The notes under the pieces are model-generated. The model did no database searches. It was not told where the DNA came from and saw only the letters and a program-made list of their open reading frames with translations. From Ulva prolifera (Eukaryota > Chlorophyta > Ulvophyceae > Ulvales > Ulvaceae): a DNA stretch of 64,000 nucleotides. The DNA lies in the NCBI GenBank assembly GCA_023078555.1, contig CM041200.1, positions 4,368,936-4,432,935 of the forward strand. The letters are read 5' to 3'. Position 1 is the stretch's first letter; every line of letters begins with the position of its first letter. Positions 46,768 to 59,700 of the stretch are shown piece by piece. A program made the position numbers and the translations under genes.

Positions 46768-48027
46768 TCATTTTAAAATTATAGGTTTGAAAATGATTTG
46801 GAGATGCTCGTCTTCATCTTCATCATTTGAATAAGACAAAAGGGCGGTCCGGAGTTGCTCGATTGTCGCATAAGCTTCTGGAACGCCCACGTATCCCACC
46901 AACACCATGTTATCATACCTTAGCACCGGATCTTCATCGGCAAACGTTGCCGAGAAGCAACATGCTACGTGTCCAATAGCACGCAATGCACGCTCGAGCT
47001 GTACCCGAGCCTGCTTCCATGCTTTGGTATCCCCACTACACTTGACTTCGGCTATGTGGATATGCAAGTCCCCATTCATCATGAACGTCTCACCCACCCC
47101 ATCAACTTCAAATTCATATGGCGGCAAAGCACTAGCTAAAGCGCCAGCCGTGTCCGCCTGCATGATAGCTTCCTCGTACACGGATATGTTGCTACAAAAT
47201 ACCAGGAGCCCCACCGCATACGAGCTGCAACTCAATAAAAACTTGGAATCATCACGTTGCAGCACTGTTTTGCTTATCCTCAGGACGAGCTCGTGAAGTG
47301 CTCCGAAGCCACCTGCTCGTAAGGGGTCTAACCATCTGCCAAGGCATGCCGCATTGGCCCCATCAGGAATTTGCTTGAGCTCGCCTGCTTCGACTATCCG
47401 GCACAGAGCGAGATGAACCAACTCTGCAACGTTGTGTAGCTGCCCTGCATGACAAGAAACCATGAGCAGCCGATAAGATTGAGTACCGATGTTCAAGCGA
47501 GACTACAAGACCCTCAACAATGATATGAACACATTGCAAGCAGCTACACAAAACAACATTTGTATGCTAGAACGGCAACCTCTCGTACCCATGATGTTGT
47601 CCAGTAAGTTCTTGAAAAAATCCGCTGCAGCGATCGGATTTGTGTCGTCCTTCTCAAAATATACTCGATAAATAACAACGCAAGAATCAAATGTTTTCTT
47701 CTTGCCGTATCGTTTGCCTTTCACCTCCTGTAAGCGTTGCAGTGCAAGGCTCTCGTTCATTAATTGAACACCATGCATTTTCTTCTCTAGCGATGAAACG
47801 GTGTCCTGCAGCTTCTCTTGCGATTCCTGCAACTTCTCTTGCGATTTTGCAATGGCGCTCACTTCATCTCTCATCTCAACCATCTCATCTCTCATCTCAA
47901 GAAGAATTGTGACAATGTCCCCGGACTGTGCGCCCCCCGGTGGTTGCGCAGCTGGTCTCGTGGCAGTCCTGAGATGTTTCACAGCTTGGCCGTGAGACAC
48001 GCAAATGGGGAGGATGAAAACGCGCAT
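46768..48027 (-). CDS. Coiled-coil protein with a PD-(D/E)XK-like motif (uncharacterised)
   Basis: One frame runs from ATG 48027 to 46768 with a single TAG at 47505-47503, so it is either two exons with a short intron there or a broken ORF. The N-terminal part has a long heptad stretch (LLEMRDEMVEMRDEVSAIAK, then SQEKLQESQEKLQ) followed by FDSCVVIYRVYFEKDD. The C-terminal part has an EVDGVGE segment, a strand-like GDLHIHIAEVKCSGDTKAWK, then QARVQLERALRAIGHV. An acidic residue before a beta strand ending in E-x-K and a helix with Q is the layout of PD-(D/E)XK nuclease folds. I do not recognise the family. It abuts the retrotransposon, so a mobile-element-associated or repeat-family protein is possible. 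Confidence 0.5.
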
Positions 48028-48919
48028 ATTTGTGTGTGGACGAGCTCAACCAAATAGGGCCTGTGTCAGAATCAGGCATAGACCGCTCGGTGCAAGACTG
48101 GATCCCGGATACCGGATGAATGGCCAAAGATGTATCTTTTTCATGCCACTGAACAGCCACGTCTTTGGCGGGCAGAAGTTTGACGATGACCGAATGACAC
48201 ACTTCAGCCACTCTCAGTGGTCGTGGGGTTTCGAGACTGAGTGCCCGGTGCTGCAGCTGCACATACTCACCCGGTAGAACATGAATGTCGAGTCACATGA
48301 ATTTGTCCATGGTGTGGACAGAACCGGCCGATGGTCGTGAAAGCGCAGCAACGGCTTTCGCGCTCACACGTCGCTGATGTCATGTGCTCAGGCTGACGCG
48401 ACGGTAAATGTTATGAGATCCATCAGCGACAGCGCAAATCGCGTATCAAAGTTTGATGCAGTTTTACATCTGATAGCAGGCTGCACGAGTGTGCATGCGG
48501 TCTGATCCGATATGTTTTGGCCTGTCGGTGCTGATGACGGTTGCGGCGGGAGAGATATATCTCGCATTCTCTGCATCCGCCCATAACATTTGTAACATGA
48601 TTTTACGTATACCGACGAACCGTCATGGGCCTATCTGGAGGTACATGACGCCAGCACGGTTCTAGCACTTTGTTCGCCGCTGATCATACGGCCGAGGTGC
48701 TTCCCAATCTTGTCAGTTTCTTTGCACCTTACACACCGTATGTGCTTGATTTGTTGACGTGCTCCTCAGTTGATCCATTATCGGCCACCAAGCTTTGACG
48801 ATATCTCTTCATACTGCTTGACGCTGGCAGGCATTCGCATGTGCACGCCATCACGTGAAATCACTATCCACGAGGTAAAACAGAGGACAGTGCAAAACGC
48901 AGGAGCACGGTACCTGTTT
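48028..48919. other. No gene recognised
   Basis: About 890 bp upstream of the coiled-coil ORF. Short open frames only. It presumably holds that ORF's promoter. Confidence 0.4.
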
Positions 48920-49260
48920 CTAGCCGCAGGTGGTCACACTGGCTTGCAGCTCGCGCCGGTGACAGCGGGATCCCCACAAATAGAGGCAGCGGGGCGTTTA
49001 GATAGGCTGCGCTCCTCATTGGTAGCCTCGTGTGTAGTGCGTGTATATTGCTCCGCTGCGCCGCGCCTGCCTGGAGATCGGGCCTATGTGTAGACGTACT
49101 GGAGCAGAGCTACATGGATAACGCCCAGGCGGCGGCGATCCACCTCCAGCACATGTGAATAGCATGTAGATGAGGTTCTTTGGAAGCCATGTTGCATAGG
49201 AAGGCCGGTGGTGCTTGCTATTGCTTTGTTCCAGTTGCCAGAGGGCGCAACTAGGCATCA
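48920..49260 (-). pseudogene. Inverted, diverged copy of part of the 22-23 kb gene
   Basis: Read on the - strand this resembles 22690-23000 read on the + strand, including AGCAAGCACCACC followed by matching spacing. In the coding frame of that gene the copy reads ARSPGRRGAAEQYTRTTHEA against ARSAGRRGSAEQHARTTHQV, with a TAG just upstream. The 5' exon is absent. A gene fragment moved here and has since decayed. Confidence 0.75.
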
Positions 49261-49397
49261 GTGATTGATGCGACAGGGATCAAATGGTCAAGCATACACG
49301 AGATAAAGAATAGAGTTTCTGAGAAGAACTCCGACGTTATCCTGTGGAGTTTGCCATATTAAACTAATGTGCTCAGGTAACAGTGCCAGGCAGTGCA

Positions 49398-50632
49398 TTC
49401 CGGGCGGTAGCATCTTCACAGATGCTTGACAAATTCCCTGGGGACAGCTTCAAGCAAAGGTGAAGGTAGTCCGCTCTGGTGATTTGGTCGACAGCTTATC
49501 ATGCAGTATGGCTGGACACCAGATCGTTCAACGCGGTTTCAACTGCTTCATCACTTGTTGCTAGAACGTCATCTGCTTGGCCTGTCGTGCGTGTTGAATT
49601 TCAGATTGCCTAGAGAACTCCATATACTTGCACGAGCGCAATTGCCAGCAGACACACCGACAGACCGGCAACTCGGCCGTCAGTTCCAACTACAGCTATG
49701 TTGCTCTGTCGAAAGTGATTGATTTACATGGTGCATTGAAGTGCCGTGCACCCGGTCCCATGCACCGTGTTTGGCGCGGGAAGTCTACATGCATACAGAT
49801 CGAACCGATACCAGTGCTCCGACAGCACGCTGCAATGTGGCAGCAATGACGTTCTTGTAATGCCGGAGATTAGCTGCGTGCGACTGAGTACGAAGAGAAC
49901 ATGTACTCTGTGCCTGCCCTGCTGAAAAGCGGTCTGTTTCTGCGGCCAACTGTGGTATGAAGAGTGCAGGCGTGGCATGCATAGTATCTACATATCTGAC
50001 AGGCGAACGCGAATCGGCCAAGAATTTATCACGCGCGCCTGCAATGGCTGCGCAGCGTTTGCTCGTGCGATGCGGTGTGTCAATGGACGCCGTAGACGTC
50101 TTGCTCACAGATTGTTGACGGTCTTTGTTGCTGGCCCAGCACCATGGTTCGCTTGGCTGGGAGCAAGCCAATAAATGCGGATACAAGCCATGTTGAGGTT
50201 CGTTCAGCAATTATGGTGTCCTGCATTCAGTTTCTCGATGCGTTCTTGCGTGCTCTGTCCGCTCGGTGCATGACGCGGCTGTGCAGGAGCAGGCTCAGAA
50301 GCAGCTCACAAGAGAGGCGCAGGAATCAACCATGGTAAGCTAACGAAGTCTTGGTCAGCTTGTTAGTGTAAATGCGGCGCAGGTCATGAAGAGTGTGCTG
50401 GAACCTTTGATTGAGGATCATTTGAAACACGAGATGCTCCGTCTGACCTCAGATTCCTCGAATTCAGGTACATCACTATGAAAAAAGTCTACAAGAAGTG
50501 CAAAAGGGAGACAGCAAGGCGGCAAGGCAGCTTCTCCTTGGCATTTTGGACCACCCCATGATGGCTGAGGTGCCGTGAGCTGTTGCCTATATGCAATGTA
50601 GGAGCGCCTTGTGATGATCAACTGACACCAAC
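49398..50632. repeat. Diverged direct copy of 34502-35850
   Basis: Begins at TTCCGGGCGGTAGCATCTTC, the same internal point of ALDH exon 1, and follows the upstream region of ALDH copy B to about 50632. The ALDH exon 1 part is now out of frame and has no partner exons, so it is a gene fragment. The copy is about 110 bp shorter than its source because of indels. Confidence 0.85.
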
Positions 50633-50773
50633 GTAATGAAAACACTCCATCATGAATACCAATAATGATCCTTGATGGTGGTCGTCGTCATGGCCCTCAT
50701 CCCATCACATCCGCAGCACATCGTACACACCTGAACAATCCACCAGGCCACAACCTACCCGGGAAAACTGCAG
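50633..50773 (+). other. Likely location of CABIN1 first exon and promoter
   Basis: The first recognised CABIN1 exon begins after a CTGCAG acceptor at 50771-50773, so at least one upstream exon is missing from the model. This short interval directly follows the duplicated segment. The start may lie here or within that segment; I could not identify it. Confidence 0.3.
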
Positions 50774-53700
50774 GCATGGCACCAGGCAACAAACAAGCGT
50801 CGTGCTGCCAATGTCCGACAGGCGAGGCCTCAGTGTGAGCGCCTGCTGTACCTTGTGCTCAAGAACCTTGCTGACATCGAGGCCGCCCAACCAGCTCCCC
50901 AATCAGCACCAAATACGCCCTCAGTGGCCCTGGCACTGTACACAGACGCCCTTCGCTTGGACGGCTCTGACCCTCAGGTCTGGCTGCGCTTTGCACGGGC
51001 TGCAGTCGAAGTGGGGTCTATGGCACCAGCACGCATTGCACTGGAGAGAGGCCTTCAGGAGCACCCAGGCCACCCAATGCTACTGGATGACCTCCTCCAG
51101 CTGCTCCTCCAGGTATGATGCCACAAACAGCTTGTTACCACGCCGACTGTGAGGTACGTCCGGCAGTGAAGCGTGTCTCAACACAGATGCGGCATCCAGA
51201 CGGATACAGCCTGCTTCTGCTGCATGATACTCGCGACACTGTGGCGCAGCGGTGGGGGGCTTTGAGAAGTCTCTGCGGCTTCGGCCTGATGTTGCTATGT
51301 ACATGTACCAGGCGAGACTGGGCCATTGCATCATGCTGTGATGGTCGTGTTCAGGCTGAAGATGGTGTTTGCGACCAGTGCACTCAGTGGTCGCAAACAC
51401 CAACTGGGGTCCTATTGCGGCCAAGCTTCTTTCCCCATGTGGGCTGCACCACAGGGGATCATCATGGCCCTGCAGGGTGCAAGGCCATGCGAGTTGACAC
51501 CATCTAAAGCACGTGTTGCTGCAGATTCTGTGCGCACATGTGCCGACCACAGTGTCTCAGAGCGTGGCATTGCGGACTCTGTTCCAGAACACCGCCAGAC
51601 AATGGCCCAAACCCATGTAACCCGATCACTGCTGCAGATTGGGGACATCTGCGGGGCAACAGCGGTGGCGAAAACTATCCTTGAGGCCGACCCATGGCAC
51701 ATGACCGCGTGTCGAGTCGCCGCCACAGCTACAGTCCAAACAGAGCAGCTCTTGCAGCTTCTGCAGGCATCCAGTGCCCTCCCTGGGGCCATTGTCCCCT
51801 CAGCCACGCTGGAGGCGGTCATGCAGACGCACCGGGAGCAGCGCCTGCACGCTGGTGTGGCGCTCGTTGTCGCCTCCCAGAGGCCCGCGTCTACAGTCGA
51901 AGGCTCTGCTGTGCAGCTGGTGGATCGCAGCGCGGGGGTGGTGGCTGGCGGGGAGGAGCCTGTGCTGCAGGGAGGAAGATGGCAGAACGAGTGCTTGGAT
52001 AATGTGCTGTCAGGGTGGTCTGCAGAAGAGCGGCTGATCATCAAGCTGGACGAGCTGACTTGGCTCGCGTTGGCTAGCCAGGTCCGTCCGCATCTCATGG
52101 GTCTGCTTCTGACCTGTCTCTGCTTCCCACTCTGGCCTCAGTAGCTCAGAGTGATATTGCAGTGCGGCAGCCTTTGTGCTTTGAAGCTTATGTTGCATGC
52201 TTCTGCTTGGCGCGTGCTGGGAAAGTCAGTGCCGCATCGTCAATCGTTTGGTGGCGTTGGCAACTGCAGGGCTTTTGGCATATGCGCGTGCAAGCAGCTC
52301 TGCGCTGCTGCAGTCATGCTGTTGCCTTCATGCTCAAGGCCTCTCCTTCCGCCTGCACAGTCGCACAGAGATGCCGTGAGCCCGGCCGCTTTTGCTCTGC
52401 GGGAGTGATGAGCGGCATGGCACAGTGCTGCCTGCGGCTGCTACTGATCAGCTGCTTCTTTCTATCGCTGACGTGGCCTTTGTTAATCGGCCTGGCATGT
52501 AGCAGGGGTTACCGAGTGCAGGTGGCACAGTGCCTCGATTGGATTGGCAAGCAGGGCATGCGACGCTTCCGCGCCCACGCCCCTCAGCAGTCCAAGCTTC
52601 GCTCCAAGGCCCCCCCGCCGCGGGAAATGTCCAGTGCTGCCCTCCTGCGTGCCGTACAGGCCGACGCCACGCTTCTCGACGCGGACCCCCCGTCCGAGCC
52701 GCCGCCGCCCGCACGGCCCGCGGCAGAGGGCGGCCCAGCTGCAGGCCCTTTCTCCGACGCCAGGAACGTGTGGATGTCGGAGCCGGCAGTATCTGAGGGG
52801 GCCTCCATGGATGCCAGCGGCCGGGTCGCACCCTCTCCGGTCCTCTTGCCGGCTGAGCGGAGGGCAGAGGCGGGGGACGCGAGTGCGGCTGAGATGGATG
52901 AGAGCGACTCTCTGGTGCGCCCGAAGAAGGCTCTTCCCCAGGACGCACTCCCTCCGGCGCCGCTCCTCCGCAGTGACACGTCTACGGTGCCACGTCTGGA
53001 CACACGGCAGCGCAGCGCGCGTGCTGCGGGAGACGCGGCGGCGGCAGAGAGCTGCGTCGGGGTGGCTTTGCTGAGCAAGCCCGTGAAGCTTGCGTTCCGG
53101 GGCGTGGCTGCTGCGGCTGCGGCTGCGGCGGGGCTGCTGGAGGCAGGAGCGAGCTCCAGCCGGCATGCCGTGGCGGAGGCGCCTGCTGGGGATGCTGTGG
53201 TCGCAAGCAGCGCGGCGGCAGAGGGGGATGCAGCGGCGGGGACCAGCACCGTTGCGGCCGTGCCAGCGGAGGCGGCCAAAGCTGCAGCCAAGGCGACGAT
53301 GGAGGCACCAAAGGCGAGCCGGCGGCTAATGGAGAGGGGTGCTCGGCGCATCCGTGGAGAGCTGTTGCAGAACGAGGAACCGGTGCGCTGCCATCTCGGG
53401 CGGGGAGGGGGGCGGCACACAATCACCGGCTCCTGCAGTTGGCGCATGGCATCTGCCATCCGAGTAATCCATGCGCTCTGTCTCTCGGAATCTCCATGCC
53501 ATCCAGGCGTAGCAGACACAGTTTGGCTTGACTCAGATGTCACCGAGATGATCTGACTACGCATTTGGTCATGAAGATCCAGGCGGAACTGAGGGCTCTT
53601 GCCGTACACATGGAGCCCCTGCCTCTGCAGCCGCATCTGCATCGTGTGGGTTCTGCGAAGCGCAGCTGTTAGCAGGCGAGTACGCCCCGGCATTGACTCT

Positions 53701-56700
53701 GTGCATGCGCAGGAACGCAAGGACGGCGACCCGCCGGAGAACGTGCGCAACGTCATACAGATGCTCGCACCTCTCCTAGTGGCGCACGCGGGCCGCGGGC
53801 CACGTGCTGTGGAGCTCGGGTCCCCCGTCGCCACTTCCGAGCCAGCCGCAGCTGCTGCAGACGAGCGGCAGGAGTTCACAGCACGCGCGCCGCAGCACAG
53901 CGTCGCTGCGTTTCTTGCCGCGCACGTGGACCACTACGCCGGGGAGCATACGCACCTCAAGTACGGCATGTTCCAGGTCGGCAGGCTCATCTTGTGTGCG
54001 GTGTGCGCGGAGTACGGCGCGCAGCAGAGCACACGCATGCCGAAGGACCTCATGGTCGCGGTGCTGCGTATTGACGCCGGCGTGCGCCTGCAGCTGCCTG
54101 CGGCTTGCCACCTCTACCTGGCGGAGCTGTGCCTGGAGCGCGGGTTTGACACGTTGCCGACGTCCACCGGGAAGGCGAGGGAGGTGCGGCCGAAGCGCGG
54201 CCGCGGCGCGGAGGTCGCACGCATGCAGGCGCAGCGCATCGGCCTCGCGGAGTCGCGGGCCCGCCGCGAGGCGGAGGCGCTGCTGGCGCGGGCAGACGCC
54301 CACCTTGCAGACTGCCTAGCGGCGCTTCGCCGCGGCGGTGGGACGCTCGCAGCCGCGAGCGGCGCCGCCGGGCCGCGCGCGCTCGTTGCACGGTTGCACT
54401 GGGCGGCTCACCGCCTGCAGTGGCACCACGGCAACGCGATCGCGGCGCACGAGCACATCGAGCGGTGCGCGCGGGCTGTCCTTGGCATCGAGCTGCTTGT
54501 TCCGGCGGCGCCGCCGCTGCCGCTGATGGCTGGGGAGGCAGACCCCGCGCCGCTGTCGCTCGCACTGCCGCACTGCCCGTCGGCGCCGCTGATCGACGCG
54601 CCGTCACTCAAGCGCGCAGGGCGGCGGCTGCAGCTGCACAAGGTCCTGGAGGACCTCCCCGGTGAGATTGCGCGCCGCGGCCACCGCGCCGTGTTTACGT
54701 CCCTCGCTCCCGACCTCCTCCCGACCAACGCCGGCGCTGTCGCGCGCCTGTTTGCGAGCCCCAAGGCCTACGTCATCGCCCTGCAGCAGGTGCTTGCAGC
54801 GCTGGACCCCGCGCTTGTGGAGCCGGCCGACGCGCCCGGCGAGTTGGCGGCGCGGGAAGGCGATGGCGGGGCGGCGGACGGGGAGGCGGAGGCGGCTGCG
54901 CCAGCACGTGTGCGTGCGGACCTGTCGCAGCGGGACATCCTCTCGCTGCGGATGTCGTGCAGCCTGTGCTGCCTCCAGGTGGCACTGCCGCTGGAGCCGT
55001 CGATCAAGCAGCACTCGAAGCTGGTGGTCGACGGCCGCGTCTCTGAGACCATCGCCCTGGTGCGGCGCCTGTCCCCTGCTTCGGTTCCCCCTTCCCCACC
55101 TGCACGTCCTTGCCACTGTGTTCGAGTGACCTAGCTGCGTCATTTAGCTGGACACAGGCGCAACTCAATTCCATAGGCTTGGCAGCGCTCGACGACGACC
55201 AAGGCTGCCTCACCCTGGTCACAGGTTCTATCAGCACAGCCACGTGTGCATGCATGCATAGGTGCATGCGGAGGTGAACAGGTGTGACGGAGTCCGGCGC
55301 CAGTGCAGGGTGCAGGCAGCGACCGCACAGGCATAGTCCGCGGCCACGACGCCGGCAAGCCGCCGATCCCCGACGCGTTTGCCAAGCCGCCGCACGCCAA
55401 GTACGCGCGCATCCTCGACGTCCTCGTCGCGATGATGCCTGCATGCATGGCCGAGCTGCACGCGCTGCACGCCAGCGCATCCAGCCGCAGCTCCCTGCCG
55501 CATGCGCCTCCGCCCGCGGCTGCTAGTGATGAGGAGCCCTTCCCTGGGCAGGTGGGCGCGCAGCAGGCCGAGGCGGTGCCCAGCCTCCTGGCGGATGTCG
55601 ACGCAGTGGACAAGTGCGCTTTGCCTGTCAGCCCGGTCGGTGTGCCTGCTGAGCTCTGTCGCTACGCACTCACCGACCGCAGCTGGGCGTACCACCTGCC
55701 TCGTTGCCTGTGGCCTCAGAACACACATGCTCAGTTCTTGCCTTTTCTTCTGCTGACCGGCGTTCCTGCGTGGCTACCTGCCTCCTCGTCCATGAGCTCG
55801 TCCTCGATCATGTGATCGCCATCTGTTTCTGGCCTGAGGATATCCAGCAAGCTGGAGTGCTCTGGCAAGCTCGATTGTGTGAACACGCCGCTGCATCGGA
55901 GTCACCTCTGCTCAGGTGGCCACACTGTCATCACGCGTGAGTTGTACAGGATGGTCGACCTCACGGAGGTGAAGCTCGCGCTCGCGGCGTACCTCGAACA
56001 GGTGTACTGGGGCCAGCAGGGCCTTGACACGGAGCTGCCGACACAGCCCGAGGGCGCCGCGGCGCCCCCGGCCGCGCAGCTGCAGAAGCTCAAGGCCAAC
56101 GTCGAAGCCGCGGAGCTGCTGCAGCGCATGCAACACCTCGCCTCCTGCGCGCTCGTCGCCGCTCAGGCGCTGCACAGCACGTCGGCGCAGCGCGTCGCGA
56201 CACACGCGCTGGCGGCGGCGGACCCCGCCAACGCGGGTGCACGCGCCGCGGCCGCGGCGGCAGTCCAGGAGGCCATCGGGGTGGAGATCGACACGCTGGA
56301 GGCTGTGCTGCGGCTCGCAAACGACCGGGATGTCGCGGGCCGTGGCGAGCATGCTGTGGTCAAGGCGGCGCTGGAGCGGCTGCGGGCGCTGCGCAGCGGC
56401 CTGCAGAGTTTGCGCCGGGACGCAGGTGACCTGATTGAGGAAGGGGAGGCTCTGGAAGAGGCGGCCGATGATGTGCGCACTTTCTCTTGCCCTCACCTAG
56501 GCCATTGCCAAACGTTACCATTCAGAGCAATGCTCTAGATGTCAGATCCAGCGCCATCTTTGTATGAACGTGCAACAGCGGCACGGGGAGTTGCCAAGTT
56601 CAAGGCCGGCACCCCGAAGCCACCTAAAGCCACATCCACATCTCTGGCTGCTCTGGGGCTGTTGCTGTGAGGCGCTGTCACGGTGGGCCATGCATGCAGG

Positions 56701-59700
56701 CCGACGAGTCAGCGGAGGGCGGCGCGGACGACGGCGGCCGCGGCGGCAAGGCATACGGCACTAATATCTCCCTGAAGGACCTCGTGGACGCGGGCGTGCT
56801 CGCGCCCGGGGCCGGGGTGCTGTCGGTGCAGTACCGGCAGGAGCAGTGGTGGGGCGACCTGCTGGCGAGCGGCGAGATCGAGGCCGGGGGGCAGCGCTTC
56901 AGCAAGCCGACGACGTTCACGGCCGCGATGATGCAGACGGTCAACCCGGCCCTCAAGTCCAAGAATGGCTGGGAGGCCATCTACTATGAGGGCAAGTGCG
57001 GGCCTCCCCCGAAGTGTGTGTGATACAGAAGAGCAGATGGGTGACACACAGCAGGAATCACAGGCAAGGTTTGGATGTCTCACATAGTAACGGGAGCAGA
57101 CGAAATGTTTGTCAAACACCGCAAGCGCCCTGCACATCACGTCTTTCCTTCAAATAGCATCTGTCAGAGGTGCCGCACATCACACATGCCCTGCTTCTTT
57201 GCACAGTCGGAGGGCGGGTGGCTTGTGGATCGTGGCGGGTGTGTCTCTTGTATCCCTGGCGCAGGCGCTGTTGTCCGTTCGCAGGTGGGCCACCTCAGGC
57301 GCTTCGACACGGCCCCGGACGATGGCTTCTGATCTGAGTGTGGTGCCATAGCTGCATGCGTAAGATGGTGCGGATATGTGCGCGTTTGTGCAGGACGCTG
57401 GGAAAGTGGCGGGCGGAGTTCTGTGCCGCACTGGACGCAGAGAATGCGTCGGGGGATGACGGCAGCCGCTGCGCATCCCGCGAGGGCAGCGCAGCCGCCG
57501 ACCCTGAAGGCGACGCAGGCGCCGCCTCCAGGCACCACCAGGCGCGCACCTCCCGCTCGGGTTCCGTAGGGTTGCGACTGTCGCATCGTAGTAGCAACGG
57601 ACGGTGGCGTGGCACGTGAACGTTGACTAGGAACTGCTGCTCAGCCTCCGATCATCACTGACTCGCTGCGCCTGTGCATTGTTTCTATCCACAGTCTGAC
57701 ATCACCCTTAGCACAAAGGCATGTGGCCCCGGCGGTCAGGAGGTGTCTGGTCCGGTGCGCATGTGGCGATCACAGTCATGTCGCTCTACAAAGCGCGGCA
57801 GCGGCTGCTGCTCCAGCGATCCTGATGTGTCCCGTACCGCCGTCGCCCTGCGCAGTCTATATTCACTGCGCGTGGAGCTGCTGCAGCAACACCTGTATGC
57901 GCCTCAACCTCCACCAGGCTCGTGCTCACAAACAACCGCAGCACCGTGCATCCAGGCGCTGCGGGAGCTTGCAACCAAGCAGGCCGAGCTGGAGGAGGTC
58001 TGCACAACAGCCTTCGCGAAGAGCCTGTACATGGTGTTTGGGGTGGAGCTCGACCGCGAGGCGGCGGCCGACGCGTGGGGCGGCATGGCGTCCGCGAAGG
58101 TCGCGCGCAGCCAGCTAGACTCCTCGACCGCCCTCGACATCTTCTCGTTCGTCGGCTACGAGATCCAGGAGGTGCTGGACGCAGTCACGCCTTGCCGCAG
58201 CAAGCTGCTCCGCCACAAGAGTATCCTTGAGCAGCTGCTCAAGGCCTTCCCGCATCCGCCTGACGAGGTGCGTCACTCGCCCGTGCCGCCCCCTCATGCA
58301 GCACAAGTCACATCGGCGTTTTGTTTGTTGGCGCGTGATCAGGGTATGCGGCGAGAGCCACCGGCGGCCACTGTGCCCGGGGGGAGTACGATTCAGGCGT
58401 GGTGCGGACGTGTAAAGTAAAGTAAATCTGAATTTACTGAGCCGTATGTTGTTGTGTCGATGTGATGCGCGCCCACTGGACCTGTGCCGCTGCTCTGGAA
58501 GTGCTGCGGATCATGATCAGGCATGGATGTTCAGCTCGCCGCCGCCGCTGATGACCGTTCTGGATGCGGCTGCCGAGAACCGCCCGTCGGCGCTCTACAT
58601 TGGTTCACAACTCACACAATGCCCTCCATGCAACCCGTGCGACCACACTAAGCTTCACAACCTGCGAATCATCGGCGCTGGAGACCACGCTTGCATGCAT
58701 TCCATGCGCACTCCTGCGCATTGTGAGGTCATCTCACATGGGCACATCGGACACATGGGCGTCGAATCGTACGGCGAACGCTCACTGCGTCTTGATGCGT
58801 CAGGCCACTGCTCCCACGCAGGTCCTCGCGATGTGGCCCGACACCCTTGGCGCTCTGCTCACCTCCGACTGCGGCCTCTCCCCGGCCGATCTCCTCTCTG
58901 TGCCCCTGGACCGTATCCTCCGCCACCTGCCGCCTCTCGGGCTCACCGCGGACCCCTCTCGCCTCTCCGCACCCCCCCTCGGCGAACCCGCTGCGGCCGC
59001 GCCTCCGAGTGGCGACCCCGACCCGCGCACCGCCGGCGCGCACACGCATGTGCTGCGCGTGCTGTACCGCGCGCTGGCCGTGCTGCAGCCGAAGGGCGCG
59101 GCGGACAGCAGCCTCGCGCCGCAGGCGCTGCTGTCGGCGCGGGGCCGCGCGACGCTCGAGGCGGACGCCCGGCCGCTCGTGTGGGACCTGCTGTACAACC
59201 CGCGCTGCCTGTGGCCGTGGCGGCAGCTGGCGAGCCTGTACGAGGCGGCGGCTGCGGCGCTCCTGAATGACGCCGCTATGGCATACACCCCCGAGGTGCG
59301 CAGCGCACCCCTGCAGCCACACGTGGCCGTCTCTGCACTGTGCCGCCCGCGCACCGGGCTGATGCAGCGCGCATGGCGCCCGGTGTGTTTGGGCACCCCT
59401 GATCCTGCGCAGCCGCATGTGCATGCATGCTTCAGCAGCTGCCGTGTGAGGCCCGAGGTCAGGTCACCGGGTCATGCGCTGCCCGAACTACCACCGCGGA
59501 CGCCCTCCATTCTGCTGCGATCTGAACTGTGGTCTGAGCGTGTTTGTAGGAGTGGTACGGCGACCGGGCAGCCCCGGCGCGCGAGCTGCTGCAAGAGACG
59601 AACGAGCGCTGCATGCGTGCGTGGGCAGTGACCGCACGGCTCGCCGCCGCCGCCGCCTCCGACGGCAGCCCTGACGCAGCCGCGATGACTGAGCTCGCCG

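Noticed and set aside
52584-53879. 431-codon open frame on the - strand opposite CABIN1
   Set aside because: The + strand here joins in phase with CABIN1 exons and carries the ASRRLMERGARRIRGE linker; the - frame is an Ala/Ser-rich antisense shadow of GC-rich coding DNA.
58405-58425. TGTAA plus a TAA stop near 58.41 kb as the end of a separate gene
   Set aside because: The exon ending at 58267 has a normal donor, and CABIN1 homology resumes downstream (DLLYNPRCLWPWRQ), so this lies in an intron; an alternative 3' end cannot be excluded.
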